From Ignelater luminosus (lineage: Eukaryota > Arthropoda > Insecta > Coleoptera > Elateridae): a DNA stretch of 64,000 nt. How positions within the stretch are numbered: position 1 is the first letter of the stretch; every line of letters starts with the position of its first letter. The notes below the pieces were generated by a model. That model was not told the origin of the DNA. It ran no database searches and was given only the letters and a program-made list of their open reading frames with translations. Location of the stretch: the NCBI GenBank assembly GCA_011009095.1, contig VTPC01000450.1, forward strand, positions 129,578 to 193,577, given 5' to 3'. Of the stretch, positions 13,101-23,517 are shown one piece after another. A program made the position numbers and the translations under genes.

Positions 13101-14942
13101 CAGATATTACGCAAAACCTTAGCGAGAACAATCGACCCAAGAATTCTCTCTAGGGCTAAAGTTGGAAATTAAACTGCACAAGTTCTAAGTCACCTGAAAA
13201 TATCTCTAGATTTTTTGGTTTTAAGTCAGAGCATATTTGGAAATGCTATGAGAACCAGAGTACCTCTGGTGAACGCAACCAGGTCTTGTTTTTCTCGATT
13301 TATTATATTTCTGGGAATTGAGTGGCATTTCGTTTGGTATAAATGACTGTTTGAAAAAGTTGCAAAATCTTATGATACTAGTCAGTACGTTCCTTCTTAG
13401 TTATGAGGGTTTTTTCTTCATTAATTTACAAAATAATAAATTAACATTGAATAGTTACTCATTGGCCTCATTTTGTTCCAAATCTAACAAGTTTTATCAT
13501 CATTTTTGTTTGATGTGCAGGATACTGAATAATTCGGGCAACAGTGGTTGACTTTTATTTTTTGTTCTGGAATTCAAAACGATAAGTCGCATAGAGACAC
13601 GACTTCTTTTGTCAGAAATGGCAGAGGAAATTTGGTACTAAGGTCTGAAGATCATTGATGAATTTTTATTTTTTGTGACAGTTGCTTTTTATCTTCTCTT
13701 TTGTTGAATGTTATTGAAAAAAAAGCTGTTAAATGATCAGATTAACAGTAATCGATTTTTGAGGTGAAACCTTGCAATGTTCTGTTAGTACAGGAAACAA
13801 TTCTGGGTTAGCAATTGATGTTGTTTCCTTTTCACATAATTTGGTGTATCAAAAATGAGAAGTCGGATCAAAATAAAACTTTCTGATGTTAGAATTGAGT
13901 AGTATAAGTAAGTACTAACAGTGGCACTACAGATTTTCTTTGATTTAGATTAGGCAAAAAGCCTTTCACAAGTGAACTGTCTCATTAAGAGTGTGCAGGT
14001 TCATTACTTATAAGAAAACTGTAGGCACTGTACTGCAAAAAATATCATATTGGTCCTTGAAGATTGAAAATCAAAATTAATTAATAGGAGAACTGAACTG
14101 ACTAAAGATTGAGAATTCCACATGATCCTCGAAATTGAATCCTATGTTTATGGCATTTTAGAGAATCTGCGGTCTTTCTAGGATATTTTGGATTTACATA
14201 TTCTCAAGTTTCTCCAGTTTGATTGAGCAACGTAGATGGTTATAATTCAACGCATATAGTCACCTGATGTCTTTATATTTTTCTATACTCAGAATGATGA
14301 ATCGACGTTGCCTCTTCTTAATAGCATCATCTGCTACCTGACCTTCACAAACATCTAGAAATTGCTAAAACGTTGAACTCGTCGTTTTACAAAGCCTGAG
14401 AGAAGCTTCAGCATTCTGATCAATTCGAATATAAAACAGCTCACATACACTCATTTAAGAAACTTTATTATAGCGAGGTATTAATTTTATCCGTTATTCA
14501 AAATTATTAACAATACAAAGAACTTTGACAACATGGCCTAGTTGTCTTTTCTGCTGGACATTTTTGTCATTCCTTACTTTACGCTGAGTTGCATAGTATC
14601 TGATCGTAGACACAAAGATAGCAACTTTGAGATCTTGGATTACCGTGTTAAATGCTTTAGATATCGAGTAGCACGTAGAATATTAAACAGATTTTGGCAT
14701 TTGATAGAATCTATATTTATTTATTTGCACCGAGAATAGATGGATATGAAAAAGCAATTAAATGGAATCTAATTAGATTAAAAATCTCATGCACGGGAAC
14801 ATTAAATTCAGAAAAGAATTGCCAAAGGTTTTGCGTTCTAACTTAAGAGTAGATTAACAAAAACTAATTACAATCACCATTTAGATTAGTCAGCGGAAAA
14901 TTAACATTCGCCCATGCTTCATATAATGACAAAATTTCATCT
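10141..14942. other. Spacer, nothing firmly recognised
   Basis: Mostly AT-rich with short open frames. A patch at 10970-11180 has an ACTTATAAGTGGG TATA-like motif followed by CpG-containing sequence and could be a decayed LTR, but no terminal pair was found. Another GC-richer patch lies at 12770-12960. A lone TACAGGGT motif lies near 11669. Confidence 0.35.
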
Positions 14943-15167
14943 TTATGAGGTAGTTTGGTTCCATGTATGTACTTCGATGCAAACAATTTTAGCACCAACA
15001 TCACAGCTGAACTTGTACGAGTCCGATAAGCTCATTACACACCCCCGTGGTTCCCAATTGTCCTTGTCCCTGTTTTTCTGACTCAAATTTCCGGTGACTT
15101 CAGCGAGGGAAGCAGTAACTAGCTTCGTTAGCACGCAGGCCGCTTTCGTAGTTTCTTGTGGAATCAT
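14943..15167 (-). CDS. Possible exon of unknown gene (74 codons)
   Basis: A minus-strand frame of 74 codons stands in sequence clearly richer in G+C than its neighbours, and it uses mixed third positions. The product would be hydrophilic, with no membrane segment or signal peptide, and includes LVTASLAEVTGNLSQKNRDK. A second minus-strand frame is open over the upstream half, starting behind an AG in TTCCAG near 15187, so even the frame is uncertain. It could equally be a conserved non-coding element. I do not recognise the protein and found no neighbouring exon to join it to. Confidence 0.2.
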   Translation of the reverse strand: MIPQETTKAACVLTKLVTASLAEVTGNLSQKNRDKDNWEPRGCVMSLSDSYKFSCDVGAKIVCIEVHTWNQTTS

Positions 15168-16469
15168 CCTTCAAACAAATATCCTGGAATTAGATTTGTA
15201 AGAAGTACTTTAACGAAAATTCAACCCGAAAGTACAGATTTAATAAATGTTCGTTCGATTCTATTTAACGTTTCTCTTTTTTTTTACGCTGTCGTGTAAT
15301 ATTTCGCATACGTAGAGGCGGCTCCCCTATTTTCAAATAGCACAGCTCCGGGCATTTTTAGCTAACTCGAATTCTTTCAGATAATTTTAAATGTCTATTC
15401 GACTTAGTTTGTCATTCTAAATTGTTTTTTAAACAAAAGAGTTTCAAATTTTAATTTTGCTTCTTACAGTAAGTATACACTGAAGCTATGCGGATTCTTT
15501 ACAATTATAATTCCAACTTTAATGCCTTGAAATGAATTCTGCCTCCTAGCAACAACGCTCCAATTATACTGTATCCATTTTAATATCTGTGCAAAGCCCT
15601 GCATTAAATCCATCACTTTACATAATTGCGGTAGCAGAGGCTATCGCCCTCTGTGTTTTCAAACATGATACGGTGATGCAATAGCGTAAATGTAACTTAC
15701 TAATAATTAGTTTCAAATTAAGCGGATAACAGCATTTCTAATCGGATGTTTCGTTAATTATAACCTTTTTTCTGTTTCTTCTTTTAATTATTTTTCCACT
15801 TTCGCACCCTCAGCTTTATATAAATTCAATCGGCAAGACGGAAAGACAATCCAATTCTGTAGTCTAGACATTCGTCCTTATTGAAAGTAAAATCCGGGAA
15901 GTAAATTAAGTGAAAAGAAAAAATTCCACCGTGTGCATTTGCATACCAAATGAGTATAAATGCCTGAAAAATATAATAGAAATCGTTGATGAATACCAGG
16001 GGGAAACAGTGACGGTAATATACATAAATGTAAACTATGCTAAAGACTGGAATAATTTAATGCAGGTAGATTAATTCATTACCGGTATTTTATAAAAAAA
16101 ATTGTGAACTAAAGCTTTTAAAAGTGAAATTAAGTATTTTGGTTTATTCTTCAATTTTTAACATTCCAGTAGAAGTCGATTTGATGTTTGAAATTTTTAA
16201 TTCCTTTTTAAGATTTACATTTCTAATATTAATATTTATAGAAGATGCCAGCTATTGAATTTCCGCTTATTCATTTTGCTATCTGTCTACTACATCTGCC
16301 ATTTTGTTAGTTTGGAATTCCTAAATTTATCATGTGATTACTTTAGAATATTATAATAATATGAATATAGCAAAATGCGTATTATGTGGAAATCATAGAT
16401 ATCCAGGAAAGTTGATTTTAAATAATTATGTCTTAGTGGTATCTTTTCATATCATTCATTTAGTGTAAT
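15168..16469. other. Spacer with a few conserved-looking patches
   Basis: Mostly AT-rich. Short richer patches at 15315-15355 and 15625-15660 stand out; the second holds a small hairpin (CAGAGG paired with CCTCTG). There is no coding signal. Confidence 0.35.
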
Positions 16470-16486
16470 TGTCGCCCAACGTGGGG
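16470..16486 (+). other. LTR-retrotransposon primer-binding-site-like motif
   Basis: TGTCGCCCAACGTGGGG differs by little from the TGGCGCCCAACGTGGGG type of tRNA primer-binding site found just inside the 5' LTR of many Gypsy-like elements (family knowledge). It follows GTGTAAT, a plausible LTR end. No LTR pair, gag or pol could be seen, so this may be a relic or chance. Confidence 0.2.
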
Positions 16487-18029
16487 AAGTTAACTTGATT
16501 TAGGTAAACTCCCAGCAAAAGAATTCCAAATCGAGATTTCTCAATTCTCTGTTTTTTCAAATGAAAGATATCAAGAGTACGCCCAAAAGCATCTACATAT
16601 TCTGAACTGCCAATAAACTTCTTTATATGGTTAACTTGTAAGGAGCTTACTACCTAACTCCTGCCGAACTTTTACCGTACTATGTATTATCAAGGTGTAC
16701 ACGGCCAAACTTTACAATGTTCAGTGCGTAATCTTTTAATTTTTCAAAACTTACAGGTTTCTTTGCTTGACTGTATTACAGTTTTCTCTAATTATGCCTC
16801 TATACCTCAAATATCTTAATCGCAGTCCTCCTAGTCTGTACATCCATTAACCGTGTATCGTGTTGGCTTGGATTAGGAAATTGACGACGAACCAAGTGGT
16901 CCAGTTTTCGAGTTCCCCCAGGAATATCTAAAATCCCTATGATCCTTACCTCTTCTTCGCGTTGTTAATAATTACTTGAAAGTTTTTCTATAAAACTGCA
17001 CTTGAAACTCCAAAAACCTTAAAAGCAAACCGATCCCGTTTCGAACCCCATCTTTGTAGAAACTCGACTCAAAAACCCCGTTCAAGCCTTAAGTTCCTTA
17101 CCTTTAGGATTTTGATCAAAAGCCATTTGCAGGATTCTAAGCACATCTCTTTCCGAAGTTGCACACTATAGCAACAGAAATAAGTAAAACTGTGTTGAGT
17201 TTAATAACCGTAACGAAGTAGCCTTGTTAACCCTTTGGCTTGTCTGTAACTTAATATAGTATTCCATTTCTGCCGTCCTCCGTCAAAATCTAGCAACTTT
17301 CACTTAACCAGTTTGACGGGAGAAGCGATTTTTGGATTATAAATGCCATTCATTCCAATACGCAGATAAAATTTAACGTAGTATTTGAAAATGCGATAAA
17401 ACTTTATAATGTATAGTAACTCAAGTTACTAGGATTTAATTTTAGACAGTAGATTTACGGTCTTTCCTGGTCCTATGTTCTGGTCTTATAAACTGTTCTG
17501 CTGCACTCTTCGCAGCTGCTGCCCACATCAAGATAACTTCACTACCTTTTGCCAATTGTTTTAGAGATCGCTTGCAGCCCCAAAAATGATCTAAAAATGC
17601 CTCATTGTTGCTTTTACCTGTATTTTTAATACAAGGATCTATAGCAGAAAAATTTTTTCTAAAAGATAGATGGATTGGTACCTAACGATTATGCTAGTTT
17701 AAACATGGAGCATCAGCCCTGCAATCTATCTTAGATTCATCTATATAATAGATAACCGATTTTCGTTTAACTGAAGGATTCCGTCACCCTAAGGTCGCTC
17801 TAAGTTTCGTCAAATTATACATAGATTCGTTTGAGATCTACCAGTCTCCTCAAAGTTTGTCAGCATGCTATGGTTTTAATCAGTCGGATTCGGAAATTAG
17901 CCAAGAAGCTTCTCACCACATTAGCAAATATTTGGTTTTATGTCCCTGTTTCTTGGCTATTAAAGCACTAGGCTTCTAAGAAAACCAGTGTTATAAATTG
18001 CTAAAAGTAGACTGAATGACATTTATCTT
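16487..18029. other. Spacer, possibly decayed retroelement
   Basis: Moderately GC-richer than average in places (16840-17130, 17460-17580) and full of stops in all frames. It may include the upstream part of the LINE relic that becomes recognisable at about 18030. Nothing in it is clear enough to name. Confidence 0.3.
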
Positions 18030-19250
18030 AGTGGTAACAAACCGCTAGCGCCATCTTACTCAAGAATGAGATTTTTTATGACGCAGCATAGAGAGTTATA
18101 GCTATTGGATTATCCACCTACTGTGAAGGCTTCTACTGAACCGATGGAACAGTGCAAAAGAGATAGATTGTGGCTAAAACCACAAAAGGTATCGATATTA
18201 CATTGTTTTTCCCCGAAACCACTGCATTGATAAGTAGCTTTGGCACCAAAAATAGATGTATATAGCGAGTTCTACTATTTCCCTTCTAAATTATCTTTCT
18301 ATCTAGGCACATCAGATGAATTTGATCTTTCTTACGAAAGAGTAAAGAATATATTCCAGATATGGAGTAGGCACTAACGACCAGCAGCGTTGGCATATCT
18401 AGCTTTAGTATGATGGCTCAAAATACTGCAATATTAAACTAGGGGAGGTTCAGAGACTGGCTTGGCTAGGAATAGCAGGAAAAAATAAGACCAGCCATCT
18501 CATTTTTCCAATCACTATTTGGCGATGAAATCAGTATACAGAAGATGATCCACCTAGGGTCACATTCACTAAGAAGAAAAAATAGCCATGAAGACAATTC
18601 AACAATTACAGTGGAGGTGCTGTTGGAATTACCTCCACTGAATCTTTTGATACAAGGACACAAACTCCAAAATATCGATAACTTAAAAATGGAAATATTC
18701 AGGTCACTATTCAGTCTGGAAAAACATAGGTTACTTAGTTTTTGACGTGATGATTGGAGGTCAGACTACAACACTCCAGCAGTCTACCTGTAGAAAAACT
18801 GCAAACAACGGTTAACGGATAGTCCTTTCCTACTGGATGGATTAATTTGGTTTAAAGGCAGATCAAAGATCTCTGAGCAGGAATTTATGACGTATAAATT
18901 CAAAACTCTCCTTAGGAAAATATTCTAGTCTTACGCACAAAAATAATATGCTATTCATCAAAGGTTGAAAAAGGAATAGTATAAACATTCTAATTCACAT
19001 ATCATCTGTAGTGTTACGCAGCACTCAAGACTCTACTAAAAACTAAGGCAATACCAACACAGGTATTGGACAGGCTGATCGACCAAAAAACCACTTCTTT
19101 GGCCTAGAACTGGTTCTTAGAGAAGCTACAAATATGAATCAAAGAAGAACAAAACAGAGACGGAGACAGTTTGAATAGAGCCAAAGAGCTATAATATATG
19201 CTACTGCAAGTCACTTAATAGCCAAAGATATTCAATAAAAAACCTGTTTC
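18030..19250 (+). pseudogene. Jockey/I-type LINE relic: end of RT through RNase H
   Basis: A broken plus-strand frame shows, in order, the landmarks that follow the RT palm in Jockey/I/R1-group LINEs. VQRLAWLGIAG at 18447-18479 corresponds to the LQR.ACLGI.G motif. VEVLLELPPLNLLIQG at 18611-18658 corresponds to the family's LEVLL.LPPL.L motif and is the clearest piece. A GRSKISE..EF piece at 18856-18890 resembles the TDGSK start of RNase H. FFGLELVLREA at 19095-19127 resembles the F.GPEP motif after RNase H. Stops and frameshifts separate these pieces. The endonuclease and most of the RT are not recognisable, so the left border is approximate. Confidence 0.65.
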
Positions 19251-21210
19251 GACTGCTTGAAAGTAGACCTGGATATCAGGTACAACCAATTGGGGTAAGC
19301 ACAATAAGTCTACAGTCTCAGTGCATCCAGAAGCTTAACATTCCTATTTGGTCATATCTAAAACGTTTATACAGGATTTCGCTTTTAAACCGAGAAAGTT
19401 GCTGACCTGTTATCTACAATCGAATTAATCTGCCCTCTTTCTCTACCCAATTCTCTTGCTGACATTAACTTTTCTCTATTTGACTAATGCAGCTTTCGTC
19501 ATCTATGCATTTGGTGCATAAGTGACCATATCATTTTGAGTTAGCTGCTAATAGACATTGAAGTTTGTGAAAAAATCGTTAATACAAAAATGTTTTGGGA
19601 TGTTGTTTTTGACCTTTGGGAATGACCAAAGATAAAATTACTAAAAAGCAGAAGATATAGATACAACATAAGATGAGTTTCACCAAACCCAATATAAAAG
19701 ATCATGAAATCTTCAATAAGTTACTAATGATATTTCCAAAACAACTCTTATAATCTAAAAACTAATTAGAAAATCAATTCTGTCTTAGAATTGAATAGCG
19801 CAGTATGTGTGTACTGTTAGGATGGGATACAAATCTAGTCTGGTATGATCTAAGATTATTGTATTTTGCCTTGTATATTTTGGGAATTCTTCTTAAAAGG
19901 GTTTTCTTCTCCAAGGCTTCGAAATTGATTTCTAATTTGGTTTATGAAGCTTAAGGTGGTAATGATGCTGCGATTATCTTAATTAAAAGTTACATAATGT
20001 TAGGTGTTAATATCAAAAGACTATTAATAAATCAATAACTAACAATCAATCCGGTCCTGTTGTTGAATTAAAATTCTTCTCTGGGAGGCTTAAAACAAGT
20101 CATTGTTAGTAAAACCAAAACTATCGTGTAGCATATACCCCACATATTTACGTATTAGTTCTGTAAAATCAATAACATATACCTTTATTGCAAATCGACA
20201 AGTCAGTAACAATAATTTTAGATGAAATTCAGTACCTACGATTTGTTTACGCAAGTGTTTTTTATTTTGCTAGCAATCAATAAGAAAAGTTAATCACACA
20301 TGGACAATAAATATCATATTTCAAAGGTAATTTCATCGTCATTTAAATCTATAAACAAACTATTCAATCAAAAGTTAATGAAATATTTGATGACTAACCT
20401 GCAAATCCCTTTGTGAACTAATATTTACAGTACCATTTAATGACAGATGTAATTACGCTCGGAGGCGAATTACTAATTCTGCCATTATAGCAATTGATAT
20501 ACAATTATTTTTATTGTAGGTTGTGGTATTCCATTTGTCGATAACAGCAAGCATCCATCATTCGCATTGCATTATTATTGTGCATAGAGAACAGAGAGAG
20601 TGGTACTTAAAAAAATCAGAATTTTTCTGGTTTTGCTACTTTTTTCTAATTCAATTATTATGTTTGATGCATACACATTAGAATTGAAACAATCAAATAC
20701 TACGGTTAATACAAAAGAATTACTACAGTCAATTTTAACACCTAATATAAATCTAAATTATTAACAGGGAATATATTTAAAGAATTAATGAAGTATAACC
20801 TAGTGCAAGTGCATGTAGTGGTAGCATTTGCATACCAGAAAAACAAAGAACTGCACCCGATTAAAAATATTTACAACTCAGAATTACGATCCGTGACTGT
20901 GACTGACTGACTAAATTAACCCTACTTTAATTGTAATAAGATTAGAATTAAATAAACTATTTTCGAAGCGCAATTAAAATTTGTAGAAAAAGCACCTACT
21001 TGTTTTAGATACTTCGTGGGTGGTAGATGTAGTTATTAAAAAAATGTTATTACAATACTACATATTGCTACAATTTCTTTCATCATTAGTCAACATCCAT
21101 GTTGATAAATAATTATAATTACCTTTCAGTTTTGGAAGAATTTAAATTTAAATGAATTGCCAAGTTTTATCAACAATATTACTATACTAAACATCAGTAG
21201 AAACGCTTAA
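19251..21210. other. AT-rich spacer, nothing recognised
   Basis: The first few hundred bases may continue the LINE relic's 3' tail. The remainder is AT-rich with no open frame above about 60 codons. Confidence 0.4.
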
Positions 21211-21234
21211 TACGAGGGAAAGTTCAAAAGTAAG
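21211..21234 (+). repeat. Mariner-terminus-like motif
   Basis: TACGAGGGAAAGTTCAAAAG followed by TAAG has the form TACGAGGG....TCAAAAAGTAA that begins several insect mariner elements (family knowledge). A second ATACGAGGGAAC occurs at 21257-21268. No opposite terminus was found, so this is a solo remnant at best. Confidence 0.3.
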
Positions 21235-21405
21235 AACACTGATCAATGCTATCTTTATACGAGGGAACACCAATAATTCTCAACGTGTACATACTTAATA
21301 TGTTTCAATTCCCAAAACAAAATAGGTATTTGGTATTTGTCTTCACCTGACAAAAACTTCTAACCTCTTAGAGTGTTTGAAATTATTACTAAAATCAAGT
21401 CCAGA

Positions 21406-21428
21406 CTACGAGGATTATCCAAAAAGTA
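21406..21428 (+). repeat. Second mariner-terminus-like motif
   Basis: TACGAGGATTATCCAAAAAG followed by TAT matches the same TACGAGG....TCCAAAAAGTA pattern, in the same orientation as the motif about 195 bases upstream. The 200 bases after it resemble neither a transposase nor any other known domain. Confidence 0.35.
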
Positions 21429-23235
21429 TTTTGTCTGTTTTGGCGCTCTGATTTATGAAACAACATCGTGCTTTTATCATCTTAACAGTATCGCTATTCG
21501 GCATGATGTGAACGATAATTCCTCCTTTCATATGCAATAAAAGAGTTACAGAATAGAATTTGTGTTTTAAAGTTTTTGATATGTAGGCTTTGCTACTTTA
21601 CTTTAGTTTCATGGCATAAAAGTTATTTTTATCAGGCATTGATCAATTCGTTTAGGATTTGACTGAACCATGACAAATTCTTAGATTTTTACTGATTAAT
21701 GATGATTCTCTTGAATTATATCTTTAACAACCTAACCACAATCGTTCGCTTCATTCCTTAGTTAATTACTACCCTTTTGAACTACTTGTGTTCCCCAACA
21801 CTTTCGATAGTTTTCATACCTTTAATGAATGAAGCTCTTTTCTATTAGATTATTGGTTATTACTTCTCAACAGAGATTCATCTAGTATGTCAGATAAGAA
21901 TCTGCTTGGATTTTGTATCATGGTGTACAACCAAAATGTTTTATCATTTGTTACCAAACAGTCTTTGATCTGGACTACGATATATGATAAAGTAAGATCA
22001 GGATATGCACGCAAAATTATTATTTTCATAAATTCCTAATTGCCTTATAATATGAAATCTCTGTAAAATTGCAAAGTCAACGAAACAGCTAGAATTACAA
22101 AAAGTTTATCAAATTATCTGTACGGCAGCGTATCAGCCATTATCCACATTAAATGACTTTCTTGTATTTCAATACAGTTAATATGGTAACAATCTAAATA
22201 TAATGATGAGAGTTTGATAGCATTTGTAGGTTATCATTCCTGTAGGTTTACGAATTGTATTTACACATTGAACAAACATTTCATACTTTCACTGCGCTAA
22301 AACTAAGAAATCCCCTATATTACTCTTTATTCACTATGTTATACAGTTCTGTTTTTCATACTTTAAAGATTACTTTACAACCATATTCCTTCTCCAACAA
22401 TACTACCGTTTTGAACCGGTTTTTCCCTACCGAACTACACTACAGAGCTGTCTAGTAATGACAACTAAACCTTGCACTGCAGAAATACTAGGGATGTAAT
22501 AAAGAACTAAAAGGTCAAACTCGATGATTCCTGGTTCGAAGTTATCTCGCCCAAAAGCTCAATTAACGGTAATACAAATTTCATGTGATCAAAATCTGCT
22601 GCCAGTTTTATTACAACATTGCTACTACTATCACGTGCACCAACTTAGCGACTGCTGCTACTTTAGCATACAAAGATATGAAATGCAACGTTGGGGATTC
22701 GTCAAATCCGTTATACAACTAAGCAAAACATTAATATTTGACCAAATGAACGCAAAGTAAATTTCAACTTCGTTTTGGTCACTATACTTTTACACCTAAA
22801 ATCGAGTCCAAACCATATGGTCATCATAGTTTTAAACCTATGATCCAGTTAGATATTTTGGCAAGCATATTATTTATACGTGGTATGTCTAATATTGATT
22901 TTTAAATGTCATTTATTTAAGTATTGCTTTGATTGTACCCTTTGATGTGTACCTACTCGGTTTGCCGTATACCAACACCAATATTAGTAGTGAGTGGTCA
23001 TGAGTTTTTGAACGGAAGGTATATATTTGCAAAAATCGACGTTTTAAGATAAATGCCATATATCTCAGCCAATTAAAAAATTCTAATAGTCAATTTTGAT
23101 ATAAAGTATCAACAAATGAATGACATTCCAAAAACACATCACATTGTTTTGGGAATTCTTCACATTTCTCAGAAATGATGTTGTTAGGAGATAAAACTAA
23201 GAGTATTGGAATTCTTCTGTGAATTTACCATGGAA
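21429..23235. other. AT-rich spacer, nothing recognised
   Basis: Two plus-strand frames of 66 and 78 codons (22255-22455, 22524-22760) lack motifs and are probably chance. Confidence 0.4.
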
Positions 23236-23517
23236 CAGAGCTGGGCAAAGCACTGAAATAAAGTGCTTCCGTAACCAAGCGTCAAGCAGTGAGCTTAAGT
23301 GTTTCGAATTATCAAGCACCAAATACTTACACAGCTTCCTGAGGCTTGAAGCCTTTATAAGTGCTTGAAATACAGAAAAGTACTTAAAGCTCTCATAAAG
23401 TGGTTCAATCTCTTGTAGAAGTACTTGATACGGTGAAATTGCTTCAAGCCCCATTAAATTTTGTACAAATAACAAAGAAATTCAAATGGCGAGCATCAAA
23501 AGTTTTGCCCAGCTCTA
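23236..23517. mobile_element. hAT-type MITE with CAGAGCTGGGCAAA ends
   Basis: The element is 282 bases long and bounded by near-perfect terminal inverted repeats: CAGAGCTGGGCAAA on the left and TTTTGCCCAGCTCTA on the right. The flanking octamers are CCATGGAA and CTAAAGAA, matching at 5 of 8 positions, compatible with a decayed 8-bp hAT target duplication. The interior holds about ten variants of the short word AAGTGCTTG/CAAGCACTT in both orientations, like the subterminal transposase-binding repeats of hAT elements. It has no coding capacity, so it would depend on a hAT transposase supplied elsewhere. Its ends do not match those of the transposase element at 50413, so that gene is not an obvious partner. 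Confidence 0.75.
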
